From NCBI GenBank assembly GCA_009809945.1, contig WTPW01000354.1, forward strand, positions 47,281 through 111,280: a DNA stretch of 64,000 nt. The letters are read 5' to 3'. The notes beneath the pieces are model-generated. The model saw only the letters and a program-made list of their open reading frames with translations. It did not search any database and was not told the origin of the DNA. Positions within the stretch are counted from its first letter, which is position 1, and each line of letters begins with the position of its first letter. This DNA is from Gigaspora margarita. Its lineage: Eukaryota; Glomeromycota; Glomeromycetes; Diversisporales; Gigasporaceae. Below, piece by piece: positions 52,201 to 63,087 of the stretch. Made by a program: the position numbers and the translations under genes.

Positions 52201-55172
52201 TTATTTCTTGTTTTACATATATACGTATGTACAGAGATAATGCGCAAACTGTACATTGAAATAAATTTTTTCAATTGTCATTGTTAATAAAGTAGGAATC
52301 TAGACTTTTAATTTCTTGCATAAAATCATACATCAAGAATATTATGTACCATATGGGTAAAAATCTCTAATTTCAGTGATTATTTCATATAAGTGATAAG
52401 GTTAAATAAATTCGAGCCAATCATTATGTGATTTAGATGATTATTGACTATTTGATTAGAAATTATAAGCTCGATTATGAATTTCTTATGAGTCGTTTAT
52501 GGATTTTGTACGTATATAATCTAATTATAAATTTTTGTATGTATGTACGGTACTTGATTACTATAAATTTTATTATATTTGTACTTGATTATACACCTAA
52601 TTACTTATAAATTTTTATATATTTATGATTTGATCACTTTGTTACTATTTTTTTTTTTAACTTAAGTGACCATTAGCACTAGCTTTATTAACTTATTTCA
52701 TAGTGCTGCCCGAAGGCCGCCATACAAATTACATTAAAGACTTTGGCTAGACTATTACCCAGCTGTCTATTACTATAGATGCCCAAGCACGGCCGCAGCA
52801 CCGAGTCTTATCCTCCCAACAAACTCCGCCATGGATCGACATGCCGGCTGATTATTGGTACAAACGGTCGCAGTCCGGATACGGGCACCACAAGTTCTTA
52901 AAGTATCTTTTCAGACTTCGGCCTCTCAGTATGTCTTGTGACTTCGGTTATTCCAAATTGGGCTCTAACACGTTTTGTTTCACTGCCACAGATTTGATAA
53001 CGGCAACTGCCCAATTAAGTCCGTCCATAGACGTCCTGGGTCCCTGTTTTCCCATAGTGTTTCAGTTTCCTAACTGGCTGGTTTTTTCCATTACGCCTCT
53101 AGGGGGAATTGAACCGGCAACCTTCGATTTGCATCCTGGGAGCATAACCGCTATGCTATCGACCCGCAGGACAATCGCTTTGTTACTATTATAATTTTTA
53201 AATATGTATTTATATAATAATATTTTAAAAAAATAGATAAAATTAAGGCAAATCTGAATTGATGAATTTAATAATTATAAGATTCAAATGTTTTACAGTA
53301 AAAGTAGGTAAAGTCTATATAAGCATTTTATTTGTATTCAATGCTATAAGATTTATAAGAAATGATTATTATTTTAACGAGAAATTCCATTCCTCATGAT
53401 CATACATACATATATATATATATGTATATTTATTAATAATGAAAAATCCAGAGAATCTACTCGATCCCGCGAATCCCATGAACCCCGTGTGGGAGTTTTA
53501 AAAAAATTAGTATTTGCCTATCACTATGCAAAGTTAATATTTTGTTTTGCATAACCTGCAGACTAAATTTTTTAAAAAAAAAGTTTTTAAATTCTTATTG
53601 TACCAATTATTCCATTTTTGCTATTAATTATATATCTGGTGTCATCTGATAATGACCTTGGTTTTCCAGAATTGCCTGATTGGTCCAATAAAAAAAAAAG
53701 CAAAATTTTCTAATCGCATGTTATGTGAACTGAAGAATTAAGTTTGTGTGATCTTAGATGTAAGTGTGAATTAATTTAGGGCATGCAAGTTAATTTTTTT
53801 TATAAAAAAATGTGACTTGCTGACTGTAATTTTGAAACACCAGGTATACAAAATGAAAAATTAATTTTGCGTGGCCTAACGGCTTCTATCTAACTTACTC
53901 AAAAATTAATGCGAAAACTAATAAAATCTACTAGAGACGGTTATAGAGAAATAACTTTCTATAACTTTACTTATCGGATGAACTTTAGTTTAAATGCCAA
54001 TTCTTTACAAATCTTGCTTAAAGTTAGATGAAAATATTGTGGATCGATTAATTTTACATGGATGCATCAGATCTAGACCAGCATTTAGGCCTAATTATTA
54101 GCAGGTTATATAGCAAAATTATAAGCTGGGTATTTTTTACTTAGTGGATGAAGATGATTTATTAGTAAAATTTTTTATGATCTTGGGGCAAAATTGATCA
54201 ATTCTAATCCAGCTGACCAAGATTTTGATGTGCTCCAATAGGCCTGACCCAGGAGTTTTAACATCTCTATCTGTCATTCAGACTAGATCTGGACTCAAAT
54301 CGAACAATATCAGACTTAGACCCGGACTGGTCAAGATCAGTATTTCTGGTGGTGCTACCTTAAAAGGTCATATAGTCAAAGCTAGATATAACTCACTTTT
54401 GAAATGTTTATAGAATTAATATTTATATTAGCCACATGATTTTAAATTATGTATATATATCAAATTTTATTGAATTTGTTATGCTGAATCACTAACTTAG
54501 GCCTTTCTTAAGCGCCTCTCTCATTGTAATTGGCTAGTGATCGAGACGACACTTAAGCAATCAATTGAAATAAGAATTGCAATTGTTGCATAATCTTTCT
54601 ATTATTCAATCGATTATTATTATAGTACCAACAAAAAAAAGACAATTTGCAACTTAACTAAAATTTTAGCATCCAAGAATTTGGCATTTGAAGTTTTGAA
54701 TAATGAAACTTTACCTCCAGTTTTAAAAATTTCACAAATAACTTATCATCGCACAGCAGCCATATTTGGCTACACAGTCATTATGACAACAACCTTTATA
54801 CAAATTCTTTAACATTAAATAAAGCAACATTGTAATAAATAATATAATTTTAGGTCACTAAATTTAAATAAAAATTTTCAGTTTGCATTAGGGTACATAA
54901 AGTTGAATCTTTGTTTTGCATTAGCCACCATCCCATCTTTTAAATTTTTTTAATTTTTATCTTTAATTTTTTTTTTTTTAGATCTCAATTGTACCAATTG
55001 GTCGCTTTTTGACATCTTTTTTCTGCTACTTTTATCCAGAGTCACCCGATGGAGACCTCAATTTCCTGTAATTGTCCGATAGGACTGATAGGAAAAATAT
55101 AACTGCTGGGCCAATTTTTTGATTTCTTATTGTGCAAAATGAAAAATTAACCTTGTATGATCTTTAAATGTG

Positions 55173-55227
<55 letters not shown>

Positions 55228-58200
55228 AAAAAAAAAAGTCCATCTATCAGTTCTGAATTTTGAAATCCATCTAATGCAAAATTTTGCACGGCCTTGCACC
55301 AACTCAAATTTTCAAAACCACCAAAAAAAAATTTTTTTAGTCTTAATTCTTTAAAGGCCACCCAAAGTTAATTTTTCGTTTTGCAAAAGCTGCCAACTAG
55401 GGTTCCTAGGTTCAGTTCAGTTTGATTAGGGTTCAGGTCCGATTGAACCTGAACTTGAACTATAAATTTTGAGATTTTCGAACCGAATTTGAACTTGAAT
55501 ACAACATCTTCGAACCTGAACTGAACTTGAACATGATTAGTAGTCCGGTTTGAAGTTCAGTCCAAAGTTCATGAACATGTCTGGCTTCTGGATAAACTCT
55601 TGTAATCTAATGATCAGAGCTGCATTATTTTAAAGTATGTATGCATGATCACAGATTAGAATTTTGGGTTTATTAATTCCCCAAAGTTACTGACTATTGT
55701 AGTAATTTACTGTAAATTATTATTGCTCAATTAGCTACTTTATTGCTATATGATGAAAAAATATATAGGATAGCCAAGCAAGCTCTAGCGTTACATACTC
55801 AAAGCTTCAATAACTATGACAAAAGCCATTAGACTAGGACTAATTATTTGAATCCGTGCCAATTATTCTCCCAACCTGTCAAACAAACTACTAGCCTCTC
55901 GATCCCCAAACTTTCTAAACCTCATCTACTATATGAAACCCAAACATAAGAAAAATAACTAGCATATATCTAATAAGAGAAGCAGGGCGTCATAATGCAG
56001 TATCTATTTCAGGTTTTTGCACTGCTACTACAGCCGTAGAGTCTAACTATCCACTAATAAGGGACCTTGTAATGATAATTTGCTGCAGGGCCTAACTATG
56101 CACTAATAAGAGTTCTTATACTAGCACCACAATTGCGGAGTCTACAAATTGCTACTGATGGTCCTTGTACCACCCACGCAGCTGCAGAGCCAGAAACTAA
56201 CTGCTCGTAGATTCTTAACCATCCAATATATCGCCCAACCAGACTGATGCTACTAATATTGCTGTGCTACTTAAAATGCCAATCTTTACCAAGGTGAGCA
56301 ATAGTGAACAAAAGATAATATCCTCTTTTTGAACAAAAAAATACCTTATAAACTTCATTCCTTAACGTTTGCCTCCTATTCATACCCCTAGCCCTATTTC
56401 AATATATTCTATTTAATATTCATAAAATCTAAATTAGCTAAAATCACATGTTATCCTAGCACAAACAAAAAACAAAATCCTGCCCTTAACACGAAGCCTC
56501 AATCAAAATGATTTAACAGAGCTGCCCCAAATTTCTGGGTTGGATGCATCGGATCTAGATCAGCATTTAGGCTGCAGATTCTATAGCAAAATTATCAGGT
56601 GGGCATTTTTTACTTAATAAGTGAATATGATTTATTAGTAAAATTTTTTATGATCTTGGGACAAAATTGATCAATTCTGATGCAGCCGACTATGATTTCA
56701 ATGCACTCCAACGTATCCAGACCTGGAATTTTGGGGACCCCCTGTATGAGTTCAATCAAAATACTAGATCAGGGACACGTAACAATTGTGAAAAGATTAG
56801 AAAACAATAAAACACAATTTTTATCGAATATCACATTATAAACCAATTTTTGCTCTTATTTATGCATGGTACAAAAATTTGCAAATTTGATTGGTTAGCT
56901 ATTTTAATTCACCAATCATTTATTTGTATAATTTCATGTGCAAAAAACATTGTGATAGTGATTTATTATATTCTATTATGTAATGTCTTTAAAAATTCAT
57001 AGGTCAATACACCTATGACTTAATCGGTGTAGGGTGTTCTAAGTGAAAATGTTATACATCCCCAAAAACCCTTCCCAACTCTTAATTCTAACCCTAACAT
57101 GAAAAATTTTGTGTTAAAAATTATATACAATATATAATAAAACTTAGAAAAATCTATAAACATAATGAAAACATATTATAGGTGCCAAACTATTATAGAT
57201 ACGTTTTATAATAAATGCGCTGAATAATAAATATGATAAAAATAAACACTATTGTAATTGAAATTAGACTAAATTTTATATCGCAATAAAAACATTTTTT
57301 GTTATTACCCAAAACATTTTTTCCCATTACTCAAAACAATTTTTACAGGTCCCTGTACTAGACTAATCATAAAAGACAAAATCACGTGTAAGTCAGCTGA
57401 TCTCACAAGAATAACCGACGAGACTTAATTTACTGTAAAAATTATGTTACAAATCGATACATGATATGTATGTGGCTAAGGCTGATCTATTTTAAAATCA
57501 GGCCTAAAATTCAAGGTCACTGCCGCAGCATCCAATAAATCAACTATCAAATAAGTAATCAGGTTTTATTATAATTTCCTCAATTGCCATTTGTACTATC
57601 TACGGTATGGCTTCTTCTTGACTGTAATACATTTTATAATATATTTAGTTAGTGCAATTCAGAAAGACAATAATAAACAAAAAGACATTTTTTTATAGTG
57701 ATCATCATGCACTTTAATCGAGACAATAAACCTGTTAAAGCGATAATTGGTTAAACAATTCTCATACAATAGATAAATATAGTACTATGTGATGCATATC
57801 ATGATGTTTAATGACATTTTTACTGCGTTTAATGCATTGTCCAATTAATTATGAGATTTTGCGGATGAACGCTTCACTTCGTAAAATTTTAATATCACTC
57901 CGTTCCTGGTATATTATAAAAAAAAACCATCAAAAAATTAAATCAAAAATGGCAAAAACAAAAACTTTGTAGCACAATCGCAAAAAAATGAGCTGCATCT
58001 AAAAACATGGGCGCTAGGGCCTTTATTATTACTTGTTACAATAATGCTATATTCAAATAAATCATTGTACAGGTATTTTGAAAATCAATAATACAGAAAT
58101 AGAAATTAGATCTTAGAATCTTATTCCATAAATATAATGCAATTAAAGCAATATTTACCGTTACGGTATGATTACTACAATAGATTACCTATTAAGCGAG

Positions 58201-61048
58201 GTCCATGTGAGAAATATCAAAGCAAGGATCCATATTTATACATTTAAAGTTAGGACAAGAATTTGATGTAACACACAAATGGAACAAGTGTTACAATGGA
58301 TGCGAAGATGCAACATGCGATGCTCTCAATATGCATTTACACCTTTGCTTCACCTCATGCATAATCCAATAATATGCAAGATTTTGCGGACGTACGGCTC
58401 TTAATTTGCCGTATAACCATACACTTCATGATTTTCAATATCACTCCGTTCCTGGTATATACTTCATAATATTACATATCACTCCGTGCCTGGTATTTCT
58501 AAAAAAAGTTTAATTAAATTTAATTTCAAAAATGTTTGCATATTCTTTTATTGAAATAATTCTATAGTGCGTAAATATAAAATTTATTCAGTATTATACT
58601 TATCAAATTGTGATTCTCCTTTATAATTTGTGATGTATGATATTATTTTTAACTCTATAATTTATATATTCATATCGCCCTTATTGGATTAGTTTGTAAG
58701 TGTAAATTGCTATAATACATTTTTAAATTTGATTCCATGCTTTATTAATATTATTCGATTATGTTTCTGTTATAACTATTTTGTTGATTTACTAGACGGT
58801 AAGTATAATGTTTGCTTTTAATTTAGTATTTTATTATGGGATGACCCATGTCGGCTGGGTTTTTTTTTAATAAAACTCAGCTGTCATTAATATAATTCTG
58901 GCCCATACTGGTCCTAAATACTAAGAGTGGGTCATTTTGACCCAGGTCAAAATAGAACTTCCCTTTAATTATTTCAAGATTGTTATTTTAAATTTTAAGC
59001 TGATTGTATAAGCTAACATATATTTTTTACAAATTTTACTATACTGTTAGGGCGTAAGTATAAAATTTATAATTTATAAATACTTATTGGTTTTTTATGA
59101 TTTAATAATTCATGTTTTTATATTTTAGAAAGCAAGTATCATTTTTATTGTATCTACACCAAAATTATTTATATGGCTTTTTATAACATGTATTTTAATT
59201 TAAATTATTAGATAGTAAGTGTAAGATTTAAATTTGTTTTAATTATTTTATATTATAATAATTATTTTTTTCTATTATATAGCCCGTAAGTATAAATTTT
59301 ATTGTATTCATTAAAATTATTTAAAATAATTTCTATAATACATTTTTTAATCAAATTAGGCCAAAGAAGTATGTGTAAAATTTAATATTTATTATTAGTT
59401 TTATAAATAATTTTCATTGCCTGATTATACACACTTTTTCAAATTATTAGAGGGTGAGTATTAATTATTTAAAATAATTTTTATTGCATAATATATGTTA
59501 ATTATATAAATATTGATTTTCTAATGTTTATAATCTAGTATGCATATTTTTCTTTCATATATATTATTAGGGAGTAAGTATATTATACAGTACTTTTATA
59601 TTTGACTTTATAATCTAATAATATTGTATTAATATACTTTTTATCTCACTAATAGATCGTATAGATTTTTAATTATATTTTGTTATGAAGTTATTATTTT
59701 TTATTTTTAATTTATAGCTATAATTTATTCTATTAAAGACCTGAAGAGTAAATATATGCTTTATTTATTGAATCAATATTTAACGTATTTTTTAATTCGT
59801 ACTAATACAACTCTTCGTGTATTTGTATAATTAGGTATTGGTAAATATAACTACTATTTTTTGCTTTTTACAAAATTGACTTAAATTCTATATAACTTAA
59901 CAAATGCTTTTCATTCATTGTATTTTCTATTTATTTTTATGTTTTATAAAAATTCATTTGGATTTTAATTGATTTATGATCTAATGCACATATTTGTGAT
60001 TAGTGCTAGGTAAATATAATTGTATACGCAATATATAAACTTATCTCAACCTTCAAATTATTAAATATTTATTTTATTCTTATTAAATATTCCAAGAATG
60101 CAAGTATATTTTAAAATTATTTTGATTTTAATTATGCTTCTTTCATAACATAATAATGCATATTCTGTTTAATTATTAGGGCGTAAGTATAAGTTTTATA
60201 CTAAGCCTTTTAAACTATTTTCATATTATAACACATATTTTTATATTCTTTAGACTCCTACTTCAAGCGTAAGTATAAACTGTATTAATATATTTTATAA
60301 ATATTAATAATCTGAGATAAATATTTTAATATATTCTATTTATTATTAGATTGTAAGTATCGGTTTCATTTGATTTTTAAATTCATTATTCAATCATTAA
60401 CATTATTATTAAATAATTAATTTATTTTTTTATATAAATGACTAATAATGCATGCATTATATATTTATTTCTGAAATTATTAGCGCGTAAGTATCACTTT
60501 GATATATAACTTTAAAAAAAATTAATTCATAAGTTATTTTTATAATGTAATATATTTGAATTTTTAGAACGTAAGTATTATATTTCAGATATTTTTATTT
60601 TGTAATTATGCTTTTTGCTTATATTTTATATTATATTATAGTGTGTAAGTATAAATTTTATTAATTTAAATATTCTTTTTTGGTTTTAAATAATCTAAAT
60701 AATTTATTTTTATAATATCATGATACTATTTCACAAATTTTGAATTATTAGAACGTAAGTAAATTGTGATTTATTAATTATGTTTATCATTATATATGTT
60801 GTTTTTTTTTTGGTTTAAAAATTGCTTTTTTATATTTTATTTTATAACATGCTTTTATATTTTATAGTATGAGTGAGTAAGTATAAGTTTTATTGCTTTA
60901 TTTCTTTTTTATATAGTTTACTTTCATAATTCAAATATATATATATTAATGAATTGTGAATTGTCAGATCGCAAGTATCCTTATTTATGAAATTTTGAAA
61001 TTGTAAATTATAAAATACTTTTTAATCTTTTTATTGTATTATTAGTGC
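43057..61048 (+). CDS. Micro-exon gene: ~77-exon predicted small membrane/secreted protein
   Basis: Not a known family to me. Predicted product is about 165 aa from roughly 494 coding nt spread over 18 kb. Exons 1 (169 nt) and 2 (31 nt) are followed by about 75 micro-exons, about 64 of them exactly 3 nt. Each is bounded by (T)TAG and GTAAGTATAA-like donors. All micro-exon lengths are multiples of 3. Exon 1 ends in phase 1, exon 2 in phase 2, and that phase stays open through the array; the other two phases hit stops. One choice was needed: the weak-donor exon at 46560 must be skipped. Product order: hydrophobic N-terminus (1-23), KSEN-type linker (28-53, ending EKR), membrane helix (about 58-84), basic/aromatic region (97-142) including FDPKDFKNPVKIICIS, then SPEEYCARMALLLQAF and a TVT tail. 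The terminal exon after 61048 is not resolved. The protein could be a secreted effector or an integral membrane protein. The exon structure is seen; the function is unknown. Confidence 0.72.
43335..44888 (+). CDS. Exons encoding the predicted transmembrane helix
   Basis: Exons as start/length: 43335/31, 43445/3, 43545/3, 43641/3, 43732/3, 43819/3, 44231/3, 44313/6, 44409/3, 44535/3, 44613/6, 44705/12, 44795/3, 44868/21. Joined in the phase set by exon 1 they give a long uninterrupted hydrophobic run (LTLFVPVLLLFAAV, then IVIGVAITAAYVF), followed by a polar stretch NTYKEHVYETPG with the next exons. A membrane helix emerging from mostly 3-nt pieces is strong internal evidence that exon calls and phase are right. 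The 44319 donor reads GCAGGT (GC class) in place of GT, as does its decayed paralogue near 14.39 kb (GCAAGT). A small TIR element (43957-44073) lies in the intron between 43821 and 44231. Confidence 0.65.
43957..44073. mobile_element. Small TIR element in a micro-exon gene intron
   Basis: Inverted ends read ACCGTATTCTGCCGCAA on the left and, reverse-complemented, ACCTTATTCTGCCACAA on the right, about 117 bp apart. It explains the unusually long intron between exons at 43819 and 44231. Confidence 0.5.
45020..49598 (+). CDS. Central array of 3-nt exons (basic/aromatic region)
   Basis: Exon starts (3 nt unless noted): 45020 (6), 45106, 45183 (6), 45448, 45543, 45623, 45732, 45839, 46067, 46194, 46313, 46439, 46679, 46781, 46898, 47101, 47216, 47340, 47435, 47544, 47651, 47749, 47833, 47938, 48042, 48259, 48372, 48495, 48605, 48711, 48815, 48919, 49016, 49133, 49234, 49476, 49596. 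Spliced in phase 2 they encode a Pro/Arg/Lys/aromatic region containing RRPDRFDPKDFKNP and ICISYAHKYP. Exons reading TGA (47216) and TAA (47749, 49234) are harmless because they are split across codons. Decayed candidates occur at 45306 and 47011 (donor GT to AT), 45959 and 49354 (donor lost) and near 48149 (acceptor lost). Exon 46560 (ATG, donor GTAATA) would create a TGA codon if included. Confidence 0.65.
49619..51494. mobile_element. TIR element, ~1.9 kb
   Basis: The left end (AAGTAGCTGCGCGACGTAGT, continuing to AAACCAGGCACGGA) is matched in inverse at 51464-51494 (AAGTAGCAGCACAATGCAGT when reverse-complemented, then AAACCAGGAACAGA). The ends are about 45 bp and imperfect. No transposase ORF is visible, so it is likely non-autonomous. 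Related end motifs with CCAGGAACGGAG recur near 6945, 12440, 38780, 51880, 57905 and 58450. Confidence 0.5.
50551..50715. mobile_element. 165 bp MITE with telomere-like centre
   Basis: TIRs TATAGGTGAGCAGATCC (left) and its near-perfect inverse (right, 16/17), followed inward by further inverted TATAGTATAGGCC. The centre contains TTAGGGTTAGGGTTAGG. Confidence 0.75.
52665..53180 (-). mobile_element. SINE-A copy (tRNA-derived), minus strand
   Basis: Reverse complement of the element at 28.25-28.76 kb: same tRNA-like head (B-box-like GTTCAATTCC, A-box-like TAGCATAGC) at 53100-53170 and same body (ACCGAAGTCACAAGAC region). Its 117-codon plus-strand ORF (52841-53194) is antisense SINE, not a gene. 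Confidence 0.75.
54030..54260 (+). repeat. Direct repeat pair with 56545-56765
   Basis: Shares ATTAGTAAAATTTTTTATGA and AAAATTGATCAATTCT with 56625-56690. Part of a repeat in the intron insertion. A 62-codon ORF next to it (54225-54413) has no recognisable domain. Confidence 0.6.
55173..55226. repeat. Long poly-A run
   Basis: More than 50 A with one C, next to similar but shorter runs. Could be a retroposon tail; the ORFs across it on both strands are artefacts. Confidence 0.9.
55770..56515 (-). repeat. ~0.75 kb dispersed repeat, inverse copy
   Basis: Inverse partner of 9745-10565; lies within the 8.9 kb intron insertion of the micro-exon gene. Confidence 0.7.
58568..61048 (+). CDS. 3' block of micro-exon gene
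   Basis: Exon starts (3 nt unless noted): 58568, 58693, 58796, 59051, 59129, 59212, 59283, 59360 (9, or 15 with the next donor; both keep phase), 59451, 59571, 59656, 59739 (9), 59835 (6), 60004 (6), 60097, 60180, 60254 (15), 60350, 60484, 60568, 60642, 60752, 60874, 60968, 61046. Continuing the phase gives ALRAKYPPKKGE, then SPEEYCARMALLLQAF and ATVTES. Only this phase is open: the first stops at the TGA inside exon 59739, the other at a TAA in the tail. GC donors occur at 59132, 60100 and 60971. Exons from 59571 on match copy 1 (2.41-4.83 kb) one for one in length. After the donor at 61049 the last exon is unclear; acceptors near 61525 and 61559 would each give a quick in-frame stop. Confidence 0.65.
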
Positions 61049-61049
61049 G

Positions 61050-62341
61050 TAAGTATTTGAATCAAGGATTTGATGCAATATTATTAATTTCTTGTATATA
61101 TATGAATAAACTTTAAAACTAACAGCATATAACATCAATTGCTGACAAATCTTTCAATTTTAATATGAATAAAGTTATATGTAGATTACTTTAGAAAAAT
61201 GCAAGCGTAAAAAATTATAAATTTTGAATACCTANTACTCTAAATGATAGTTTTTTGCAATTAAACGGTACGTAATTATAATATAGCAATTTTAAATTTC
61301 AAATATTATTCTTGCAAAAATTTTAATCCAAATTTTTGATCAGTTATTAAAGACCTTATAATGAAATCTTGAATAACAAATTGTAAAATTTAATCGATTC
61401 ACTATAATTAATAGTACTAGTAAATTTATTAGTNATATTATATATTATGAAAATTTGGTGATATCTTGAGAGATTAGAATAATTTTCTAATTAAAATATT
61501 GAAAATTAAGTTGAAGTTTGTTGCAGGTATCTGTAGATGAGGATCAACTTGATTTTAGCTCCTAAAGGTTAAGTAGATTAAGAACTTTATAATATTTTAA
61601 AAGTTTACTATCATTATCATTATACATTATCCTTTTTGCTAAATATTTAATTTTTTTATGCGTACTTGAAAATTTATTTTTTATTGATCCCTTCGACATT
61701 TTGCATTTTGCGGACTCATACATTAAAATAGAGTATTTACTGTATATTTGTAAAAATTATTTTTACTCCATATTAACCGTTGAATTTATATTAATTAGTA
61801 GTAGACGTTGATTGCATTCCCTTTGCTTCATTAACAAATTTTAAGTTCTCGTATTCAATCTGCCCAGTGACATAAGAAAATAAAGTTTCTTTCGAGAAAT
61901 TTATTGATCAAAATTATCAGAAATTTGTCTTGAAAATAAAGAATATTTTTTATTTTACCTTGAAAATAAAATTACCCATTACTTTATTAAAAAAGATATG
62001 ATTTGATTAATTGTATAAAACGTTACTAAATATTTTTAAGATCTGAAAACAAATTAAGTTAATGCCGAATCTACAGAAGTTCTGTATCACCTATAGCAAC
62101 TTGGCTGTAATAAGGGCTTTTTTTTCGATTTTAAGAGTCAATTTCTCACTGATAAGTTTTTTTATCGTGAAACTTTAAATTACAATGCATGAGAAACAAA
62201 TTGAGTACTTTGAATTATATTGGTTAGTATTATATGTTCGCCATTTACAGAAATAAATGATTCGTGGATCAATTATTTATAGTTACGTTATTCTTTGACA
62301 TTCGAATACACATTTGAGCTAAATTAGTCTAAATTAGACGT
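61050..62341. other. Downstream of micro-exon gene; terminal exon and 3' end expected here
   Basis: No further GTAAGTATAA-type motif is seen. Possible last acceptors are TTGTTGCAG near 61525 and GATTTTAG near 61559, each followed by an in-frame stop within a few codons. N bases at 61234 and 61434. Confidence 0.35.
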
Positions 62342-63087
62342 TGTTACGACTGGTTGGGAGAGCAATGTGCACGATCGCACAGTTTAGCTCCAGTCGCACT
62401 TAAGTTAGTTTATTTTTAAAGGACAGTTTCTTATTAATTCGTATTCAAGAGATAATTGAAGTCTGAGATTAACTTTATTAAGGCGAAATGGAGGTCCTTA
62501 AATACATTTTAATTTACTATAAACTACTGCCTAATACTCCTAAGTCCTCTTATCACCTCCTAGTACCAGACGCGGGTTGTGAACCTGCGTTAAAAAGCCA
62601 CATAAACACAATCTTCTCACAATTTGCTCACAATTAACTCACAGTAACTAACAATCAACCCACAGTAAATAACAATAAACTCACAATAAATAACAATAAA
62701 CTCACAATAAATAACAATAAACTCACAATAAATAACAATAAACTCACAATAAATAGCAATAAACTCACAATAAATAACAATAAACTCACAATAAATAACA
62801 ATAAACTCACAATAAATANCAATAAACTCACAATAAATAACAATAAACTCNCAATAAATAACAATAAACTCACAATATTGCACGTCAATATTTACTTACA
62901 GTTCCCACAACCAAGAGTTAGCCATAACCTGTGCCTCCGCCCCTTACATACAAACAATAATCTATATCTCCAAGCTTCCGCCACAACACAGAACCTTGTA
63001 ATTTCGGATGGCTTAGGTCCCTGGAGTCTTCTGGTGTTACCCATTTGCATTTAGGTCATGGGTAAAAATTTTTAACCGTGACAACNT
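62342..63087. mobile_element. Possible solo LTR containing the minisatellite
   Basis: Begins TGTTACGACTGG and ends GTGACAACN, with short inverted ends, about 745 bp, plus a relatively C/G-rich stretch near 62.55-63.0 kb. No duplicated LTR, no clear target duplication, no adjacent gag/pol. Weak call. Confidence 0.3.
62634..62880. repeat. Minisatellite, ~11 copies of a 21-bp unit
   Basis: The unit includes CTCACAATAAATAACAAT. Two N bases (62819, 62851) lie within it. The two minus-strand ORFs here (YCEFIVI-type repeats) are translations of the array, since 21 bp is a multiple of 3. Confidence 0.95.

Larger units (their letters stand above)
49619..58500. mobile_element. ~8.9 kb nested-repeat insertion in one intron of the micro-exon gene
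   Basis: Array-type intron sequence stops just after the donor at 49599 and resumes at about 58500 (the usual ..CTAAAAAAAGTTTAATTAAA.. and TTTGCATATTC pieces), just before the acceptor of exon 58568. The inserted DNA begins with AGTAGCTGCGCGACGTAG and ACCAGGCACGGA; its right end carries the inverse of ACCAGGCACGGA. Inside are a 1.87 kb TIR element, a SINE-A copy, an inverted dispersed repeat, a poly-A run and a 165 bp MITE. The reading phase is the same on both sides, so the intron appears to have grown to about 9 kb. Confidence 0.6.

Noticed and set aside
52841-53194. 117-codon ORF, the longest in the window
   Set aside because: It is the antisense of a SINE-A copy; the same peptide pattern appears in the inverse copy at 28421-28615.
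55157-55361. ORFs on both strands with Lys or Phe runs
   Set aside because: Translations of a poly-A tract.
43400-61060. Reading the array as a plain non-coding satellite
   Set aside because: Exon lengths of 3, 6, 9, 12, 15 and 21, one open phase linked to a signal-type first exon, and a paralogue with the same phase and a terminal stop argue for a gene. Still the main alternative until transcripts are checked.
62617-62888. Two minus-strand ORFs with YCEFIVI-type repeats
   Set aside because: Frame readings of a 21-bp minisatellite containing N bases.
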